This document shows, piece by piece, positions 59,012-64,000 of a DNA stretch of 64,000 bases. The position numbers and the translations under genes were made by a program. The notes beneath the pieces are model-generated. The model made no database searches and was not told the origin of the DNA. It saw only the letters and a program-made list of their open reading frames with translations. The stretch's first letter is position 1; every line of letters begins with the position of its first letter. This DNA is from Hamadaea flava (GTDB lineage Bacteria; Actinomycetota; Actinomycetes; Mycobacteriales; Micromonosporaceae), in contig NZ_JAMZDZ010000001.1 in NCBI RefSeq assembly GCF_024172085.1, positions 5,766,001-5,830,000 on the forward strand, written 5' to 3'.

Positions 59012-60482
59012 CCAACCATCCACAACAGACACACGCGAGCGCGGGCCGGAGAATTCTCCGGCCCGCCTTCTTCTTCGCCCGTTCGGCGACCCGTCCCGCA
59101 CGCGTCCCAAACCGCTCGGTATCAGCGACGCCGACACCTCGGGGGCGCTCGTCGGCCTGCACGTCGTTGATGCCCGTCACCATTTGCACGTGCTCGGGCC
59201 GACCGGCACCGGCAAATCCACGCTGCTGCTCAACTACACGATGAGCGAGGTTCGGGCCGGGCGCGGCGTGGCCGTGTTCGACCCGAAAGGCGATCTCACC
59301 AGGGATCTGCTCGACCGGCTCCCACCCGAAGCCGCCGAGCGTCTGGTGCTCATTGATCCGGACGAGACGCAGGCGCCGGCCGCGCTGAACCTGCTCCAGC
59401 TCGCCGAGGACCCGTATGACACCGCCGATCAGCTCGTCGGGGTCATGGCCAAAGTGTGGGCGAGCACATGGGGGCCACGCACCGACGACCTGGCCCGCCA
59501 CGCCCTGCTCACGCTGATGCGGCTACCGGGGGCGAGCCTGGCCGACCTGCCGACCCTCCTCGCGAACCCGCGCCTGCGGCAGGCGGCTCTACGGCGAGCT
59601 GACGACCGCGACGACGACGGCTGGGGCGTGGACCTGCACGCCTTCTGGTCCTGGTGGGACTCCCAATCGCCCGCGTTGGCCGCGCAACAGCTCGGGCCGC
59701 TGCTGTCCAAGCTCCGCGCGGTGCTGTCACGGCGGTTCGCCGCTGGACTGTTCGGCGTACCGCGTTCCACTTTCCGACTGGAGGAGATCCTCAATGGCGG
59801 CATCCTGCTCGTCCGGCTGCCCAAGGCCATGGGCGATGACACCGTCCGGCTCACCGGGTCGCTGCTCCTGGCGGCGTTACTGCACACCGCCGGACGCCGC
59901 GCCGCCGTGCGCGAAGCCGAACGGCTCGACGCGTCGCTGATCGTGGACGAATGCCACCAGTTCGTCAACCTGCCGATCGGGCTCGATGACGCACTCGCCG
60001 AAACCAGGGCGCTGCGGCTGTCGATGCTTCTCGCGCATCAGCACCTCGGCCAGTTGTCCAAGCCGGTCCGTGACGCGATCGACGCCAATGCCAGGTCGAA
60101 GGTGTACTTCGCCCTCGCCCCGGCCGATGCCGACGCGCTCGTGCACCACGTCAAGCCGTACTTCGCCGCCGACGACCTGATCCACCGCGACGCCTACGGC
60201 ATGGTCTGTCGCCTGGTGATCCGGGGCCGCAACGCCGAGCCGTTCACCCTCCGCGCCCGGCCCGCACCGCCGGTGTGGCCCGGCCGCGCCGAGCTGCTAC
60301 GAGCCGCCGCCCGCAACCGCGGACTGCCGCTCGACGAACGGCGCAAGCTCGCCGACGCCCGCCGTCTCGGCCCGGCTGTCCAACGAGCCCGCCGCACCCA
60401 ACAGCCTGATGAGCTGGATCTGTTGGACGCCGACAGGTCCGCTGACAGCGGGCCGATCCTGCCGCCGGGAGGAACCCGGTGA
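59001..60482 (+). CDS. VirD4/TraD-like conjugative coupling ATPase
   Basis: 493 residues from the ATG at 59001 (GGAG upstream); a first ATG at 58986 is possible. Walker A HVLGPTGTGKSTLLLN (66-74), VAVFDPKGDLTRDLLDRL, and Walker B ASLIVDECHQFVNLPIG, followed by LAHQHLGQLSKPVRDAIDANA, are those of type IV secretion DNA-binding ATPases (TraD/TraM/HerA-like). It should pump the DNA during conjugation. The C-terminus is charged. It belongs to the module 57617-61481. Confidence 0.88.
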   Translation: MNADQPSTTDTRERGPENSPARLLLRPFGDPSRTRPKPLGISDADTSGALVGLHVVDARHHLHVLGPTGTGKSTLLLNYTMSEVRAGRGVAVFDPKGDLTRDLLDRLPPEAAERLVLIDPDETQAPAALNLLQLAEDPYDTADQLVGVMAKVWASTWGPRTDDLARHALLTLMRLPGASLADLPTLLANPRLRQAALRRADDRDDDGWGVDLHAFWSWWDSQSPALAAQQLGPLLSKLRAVLSRRFAAGLFGVPRSTFRLEEILNGGILLVRLPKAMGDDTVRLTGSLLLAALLHTAGRRAAVREAERLDASLIVDECHQFVNLPIGLDDALAETRALRLSMLLAHQHLGQLSKPVRDAIDANARSKVYFALAPADADALVHHVKPYFAADDLIHRDAYGMVCRLVIRGRNAEPFTLRARPAPPVWPGRAELLRAAARNRGLPLDERRKLADARRLGPAVQRARRTQQPDELDLLDADRSADSGPILPPGGTR

Positions 60483-60617
60483 CCTGGCCCCTCAATCGCA
60501 CCCTCACTCCAACCCTCGTCTGGTTTGGGGCCGCCGACAGAACCTCCGACCCTGCCATGCCTGACAGCGCAGCTCACGGCTGGTCTGTGACTGCCACACG
60601 AAAGAGAGACATATGAG

Positions 60618-61481
60618 ATGACCTACCCAGATATCTACAACCAGATCCGAGCCTTGCGGGCCGCCCCGCGCGGCGGGGCGAACATCGCCGACGAACTGCG
60701 TCGCCTCATGCCCCGCGACCGGTGGCTGATCGACCTGCTTGGCCAGCACCGCGTCTTCACAACCGAACAGATCAACACCCTCGCGTTCGACAACCTGCAC
60801 ACCGCCCGCAACCGCCTCGTCCTGCTCAACTCCCGAGGCATCCTGGCCCGGTTCCGCAACGCGATCCGGCCCGGCAGCGAGCAATGGCGCTGGACCCTTG
60901 ACCTGCTCGGCGAGGTCTACCTCGCCAGCCGCGACGACCAGAACCCGCCCCACTTCACCACCGTTCGAAACAAGATCAACAAACTGTCGGTCAATCCGCA
61001 GCTCAACCACCGCCTCGCCGTCAACGGTCTGTTCGTCGAGCTGATCGGTCACGCCCGCACCACTCCCGGCGCGGCCCTGACCGCCTGGCGGTCGGCCAAA
61101 GACTCCTTGGCGATCACCGGCGACTTGGTCCGCCCGGACGGCTTCGGCGACTGGACCGAGCACGGCCGGCGGATCACCTTCTGGCTGGAGCAGGACCAGG
61201 GCACCGAGTCCACACGCCGCATCCTGGCCAAACTCGACAGCTACGACGCGTTCACCCGCGCCTCCGGCCGCCGCGACGCGGTCCTGTTCCGGATGTCCGG
61301 CCCCCGCGCCGAGGCATCGTTTCGCGCCCGGCTCGCCGAACACCCCGCCGTCGCGGGCGGACGGCTGCTCGTGGCCACCACAGGCGGCAACCAGGGCCAC
61401 CCGGCCGCCGCGATCTGGCAGCCCGCCACCAGTGGGCAGCGAGTCCGGCTCGCCGAACTCGCCGACCACCTCCCGACCTGA
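60618..61481 (+). CDS. Replication-relaxation family protein
   Basis: 287 residues. DRWLIDLLGQHRVFTTEQIN, HTARNRLVLLNSRGILARF and RWTLDLLGEVYLA form the winged-helix part of the Replic_Relax family; SLAITGDLVRPDGFGDW and FWLEQDQGTESTRRILAKLDSY are the conserved second half (an endonuclease-like fold in some predictions). These proteins are linked to plasmid replication or nicking in actinobacteria. Its position after the coupling ATPase suggests a role at the transfer origin. Repeated CAGGTC motifs begin at its stop codon. Confidence 0.85.
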   Translation: MTYPDIYNQIRALRAAPRGGANIADELRRLMPRDRWLIDLLGQHRVFTTEQINTLAFDNLHTARNRLVLLNSRGILARFRNAIRPGSEQWRWTLDLLGEVYLASRDDQNPPHFTTVRNKINKLSVNPQLNHRLAVNGLFVELIGHARTTPGAALTAWRSAKDSLAITGDLVRPDGFGDWTEHGRRITFWLEQDQGTESTRRILAKLDSYDAFTRASGRRDAVLFRMSGPRAEASFRARLAEHPAVAGGRLLVATTGGNQGHPAAAIWQPATSGQRVRLAELADHLPT

Positions 61482-61569
61482 CAGACAGGTCCCGTGTCAA
61501 GCCCTGCAAGGTTCTGTCAGACCGCCCCTGACCTGCCCTGTTAGACCGTGTCAGGTCGTGACAGGTCAG
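61475..61569. repeat. Cluster of CAGGTC/GACCTG inverted repeats, possible transfer or replication site
   Basis: GACCTG-N5-CAGGTC (61475-61491) overlaps the stop codon of the replication-relaxation gene; CTGACCTG (61528-61535) pairs with CAGGTCAG (61562-61569); further CAGGTC at 61552-61557 and CTGTCAG near 61514. The density of one motif in both orientations next to a replication/transfer gene is typical of an origin or protein-binding array. Confidence 0.5.
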
Positions 61570-61683
61570 CGAAGGCGAAGCACGGCAAGCCTCTGCGGCT
61601 CGCCACACACCATCCCATGTCACAGCGGCGGCGGACCTATGGTCCGCTCGTGGCCCAGCACATTCCAGAAAGGACACCCAGCC

Positions 61684-61746
61684 ATGTCCAAGCCGCAGCG
61701 CACTCACCGTATCCATCGAGTACACACCAAGGAGCCCTATGGCTGA
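61684..61746 (+). CDS. 20-residue basic peptide coupled to the next gene
   Basis: MSKPQRTHRIHRVHTKEPYG, with AAAGGAC upstream; its stop overlaps the ATG at 61739. It is rich in Arg and His. It may be a leader that couples translation. Supported only by the overlap and ribosome binding site. Confidence 0.35.
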   Translation: MSKPQRTHRIHRVHTKEPYG

Positions 61747-62029
61747 ACGCAGTCCGAGCGGCACCCCTCAACGCCGTACTGCAACCACACCACGCATCCC
61801 ACGGCCCCGGCGAGCCGACCACGACACCATCGGAGACAACCCCGACACCGACGACACCACGAGCGCGCCCGCACCAGTGGGCGCGCTCGTGCGCTACCTG
61901 ACCGACCCCGCCATCGAGGAAGCCATTCAAGCCTTCGTCGCCACCGCACCACCCATGAGCGAGGTCAAACGCGCCAAACTCGCCCGGCTGCTCGGCACCG
62001 ACCGGTGCAACCTCGAACCCAGAGATTGA
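61739..62029 (+). CDS. Hypothetical 96-residue protein
   Basis: A disordered Arg/Thr/Pro N-terminal half (1-45) and a helical C-terminal half (PVGALVRYLTDPAIEEAIQAF, MSEVKRAKLARLLGTDR). Not recognised. It follows the replication-relaxation gene in the element and may be a small accessory or DNA-binding protein. Confidence 0.55.
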   Translation: MAERSPSGTPQRRTATTPRIPRPRRADHDTIGDNPDTDDTTSAPAPVGALVRYLTDPAIEEAIQAFVATAPPMSEVKRAKLARLLGTDRCNLEPRD

Positions 62030-62254
62030 CCGCCTGTCCGGTGTCAAACTCGCACCGTATGAGGCGGCGCACCGCGCGAGGCGGCGACGTCGCGGCGTGC
62101 CGCCTCACCCGGGCAAGCGGCGAATAACAACGCCCAACCAGCGCGGTTGCATGTCAGAGGGCTTCAGCGGAAGCTCCCACGAGACTAAAGACCCGGCCTC
62201 GCCGGCTTCGCGAGTTGCTTTGCCCTGCAGACAACCGTGGGTGACGATCGTCCG

Positions 62255-63589
62255 ATGCCAGCACTGAGGAATGCCAGGCTCGAACAACTCCTGGGCGGCC
62301 AGATCAATGACAACCTCACCTACGGTCAGATCAAAGCGCTGATCCCCAACGTTGGCGAGGCTCCCGACTTGGACTTCAAGCGCGATCTGTACGACACGAA
62401 GGACAGCGGTCGCAAGTCGATGTGCAGCGACGTCGCGGCGCTCGCCAACGCCAACGGTGGGGTTCTGATCCTTGGCATGGACGAGGACTCGCAGGGCCGG
62501 GCCCACACGGACACGGGTGTTTCGATCGCCGATAGCGAGAAGAGCCGAATCTGGCAGACCGTACTCGATGTCGTCCGTCCAAAGCCCCAGTTCGGGGTCA
62601 TAGCCGTAGAAGACCCCGACAGACCTGGAACCGGCTTCCTGATCATTTGGGTCGCGCCCAGCGCCGACCCACCGCACGCCCTCGTCATGCCGAACAAGTC
62701 GTTGCTGTACCCGCGCCGAATCGGCACCAGGACCGTTCATCTTTCGGAGACCGAAGTGGCGGAGGGCTATCGGGCACGGTTCGCCGGACTGGCTGACCGA
62801 CTCGGGCACGCGAAACAGATCGAGAAAGACTTCGCGCCCAGCATCGACCCCAGCAGAGTGTTCGTCGTCGTGACACTCGTGCCCGACATCCCCGGCGCGT
62901 TCTCGATCGACACGGCCACGTTCCGTGCGTTCGAGCAGAGCATCCTCACAAGAAGGCCATTGGCGTTTGGTATCCCTGTTGTCCGCGGGTTCACCCGCGC
63001 CACAGTGCGCCACCGGCGGCTCGTCGGAGTCTCATCGTGGCAGCCAGGCAAGCCATACCAGGGTGCCGCCTGCGAACTTCATCACAACGGAAACGGCGTC
63101 TACGCCGCCGAAGTCGAGTCACATGCGCGTGACCTGTCAGATACGCCTTCGCTGGTCGACAGCCAGCAACTGGTCCTGAACATTGGCGCCGCGTTGCGAC
63201 ACCTGGCGCTGCATGCACGTGACCGGACCAGCGCCGGGGGCATGGCGAATCTTCGCGCCACGATCATCGGTGGCCCGCGCCCTGGCTTGGCGCTCGTCTC
63301 GAACCTCAGCTATCAGAACGAGCAGGTCGGCACCCACGTAGCAACAGCCCAACCGGAAGCCGACGCTCTAGCGGACATCGACGAACTTTGTGAAGCCAAG
63401 GCTGGCCACGTAACGGCAACCTATCGGCTCGCGAGCGGTCTGTTTCAAGAATTCGGCAGGCCGGAAGCTCCGCTCCTAACGCCGAGCGGAGACATCCGAC
63501 TGCCTTACTGGGGTCGCGACGAACAGCGCATGATCTCAGCGTGGGCAGCGGAGTCCGGGGTCGGAACCGTTGCTACTGAGATCAACTAA
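62255..63589 (+). CDS. AlbA_2/Schlafen-type putative DNA-binding protein
   Basis: About 444 residues from the ATG at 62255; an in-frame GTG at 62237 is the alternative and neither has a good ribosome binding site. The AlbA_2 domain is clear (about 20-170: EAPDLDFKRDLYDTKD, MCSDVAALANANGGVLILGMDED, LIIWVAPSADPPHALV, YPRRIGTRTVHLSETEV). The C-terminal about 270 residues are not recognised. AlbA_2 proteins bind nucleic acid and occur in regulators and in phage-defence genes; its place at the end of a mobile element favours defence or element maintenance. Confidence 0.75.
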   Translation: MPALRNARLEQLLGGQINDNLTYGQIKALIPNVGEAPDLDFKRDLYDTKDSGRKSMCSDVAALANANGGVLILGMDEDSQGRAHTDTGVSIADSEKSRIWQTVLDVVRPKPQFGVIAVEDPDRPGTGFLIIWVAPSADPPHALVMPNKSLLYPRRIGTRTVHLSETEVAEGYRARFAGLADRLGHAKQIEKDFAPSIDPSRVFVVVTLVPDIPGAFSIDTATFRAFEQSILTRRPLAFGIPVVRGFTRATVRHRRLVGVSSWQPGKPYQGAACELHHNGNGVYAAEVESHARDLSDTPSLVDSQQLVLNIGAALRHLALHARDRTSAGGMANLRATIIGGPRPGLALVSNLSYQNEQVGTHVATAQPEADALADIDELCEAKAGHVTATYRLASGLFQEFGRPEAPLLTPSGDIRLPYWGRDEQRMISAWAAESGVGTVATEIN

Positions 63590-63743
63590 CGGCATCAACG
63601 ACCTCGGCGCACGGGCCGCGCGAGCTGCACAGACCTCGCATCTGCGTTCACAGATGCAGCCGAACAACGACCAACACGCGGGGCGGTGTCCCAACCGGAT
63701 GCCATCCCGCGTCAAGTTCGGACGACTGAGCTGGCTATGCGTA

Positions 63744-64000
63744 TCAGGCGGGCAACGTGAGCCTCACGTTCAGGCTGTCCGCGGAAGGCCGCAGCTCGAT
63801 CGGAGGGCGGATCGACGAGGCGCACTGGCGACCCAAATCGCCAAGGGCTCGCACCCAGATCGCCGCGTAGAACTCCCACCAGGACCCGAACGAGAGCACA
63901 AGGTGACGGCGAACCTTACTCGTCGTGTCCGCGTCGAGCAGCGACAGGTCGAGCGCGAGGGCGGTCCGAACGACTAGCTCGTCCCAAGCACGCTCTGGCG
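63744..64000 (-). CDS. Partial gene at the window edge, 3' end only
   Basis: A minus-strand frame is open from the window edge to a TGA at 63744-63746, giving 85 residues with codon use typical of real genes here (GCG CTC GAC CTG). It reads LVVRTALALDLSLLDADTTS, FGSWWEFYAAIWVRALGDLG and ends ADSLNVRLTLPA. Not recognised. The plus-strand frame over the same bases looks like a shadow. Confidence 0.6.
   Translation of the reverse strand, partial: PERAWDELVVRTALALDLSLLDADTTSKVRRHLVLSFGSWWEFYAAIWVRALGDLGRQCASSIRPPIELRPSADSLNVRLTLPA

Noticed and set aside
63570-63977. 135-residue plus-strand frame near the right edge
   Set aside because: The minus-strand frame over most of the same bases has better codon use and a more protein-like sequence; this frame has no ribosome binding site.

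Overview
The window is high-GC actinobacterial DNA. The codon bias, the frequent GTACGC words, the conservon (cvn) operon and the ECF sigma genes point to a filamentous actinomycete, most likely Micromonosporaceae; this is inference, because no rRNA or other taxonomic marker is present. There is one tRNA (His) and no CRISPR array or rRNA.

Region 1 to about 42.9 kb looks like ordinary chromosome. In order: a DsbA-like/MauE-like redox pair with an ECF sigma factor and a divergent zinc-finger anti-sigma candidate (1-2458); a CopC-CopD copper protein and a membrane protein followed by a frameshifted gene (2502-5914); a GT87 mannosyltransferase divergent from oligoribonuclease; tRNA-His; two paralogous L,D-transpeptidase lipoproteins; a CvnABCD conservon; a secreted GHL10/DUF187-type hydrolase; a GNAT enzyme plus S66 LD-carboxypeptidase; an accessory SecA; a heterodimeric ABC exporter; a GmrSD-type (DUF262/HNH) restriction-like gene; a secreted CBM2-GH12 cellulase; a YCII/ECF42 sigma pair; MFS, ArsR, HEAT-like, FAD oxidoreductase, Rrf2 and MMPL genes.

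Scattered through this part is a family of GATC-bounded palindromes with a 9-nt central loop (11160-11212, 16640-16700, 21295-21347, 23602-23654 and one near 42 kb). One lies in frame inside an ABC transporter gene. Another has been split by an IS110-family insertion sequence (40749-41979). The non-coding leader of that IS carries segments that match both its target and its own ends in the order expected of a bridge RNA.

At about 42.95 kb the chromosome breaks inside an ECF sigma gene: only its 3' end survives, next to its intact downstream membrane-protein gene. From there to at least 63.6 kb the content is that of an integrative and conjugative element: a SpdB-like DUF2637 protein, many tiny overlapping genes, several small helix-turn-helix proteins, a membrane protein plus VirD4-like ATPase plus replication-relaxation protein (57617-61481), and repeated CTGTCAG/CAGGTC motifs. 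No integrase is visible; the right end is probably outside the window.

The most interesting cargo is a compact graspetide (omega-ester RiPP) operon at 46800-50461: a run of small overlapping genes, an acidic 31-residue peptide, a TgmA-like precursor, an ATP-grasp ligase and a PIMT-like methyltransferase, under a divergent XRE-TPR regulator. The element also carries defence-like genes (an AbiTii-domain membrane protein and an AlbA_2/Schlafen-type protein). The last 257 bases hold the 3' end of an unrecognised gene that runs off the window.
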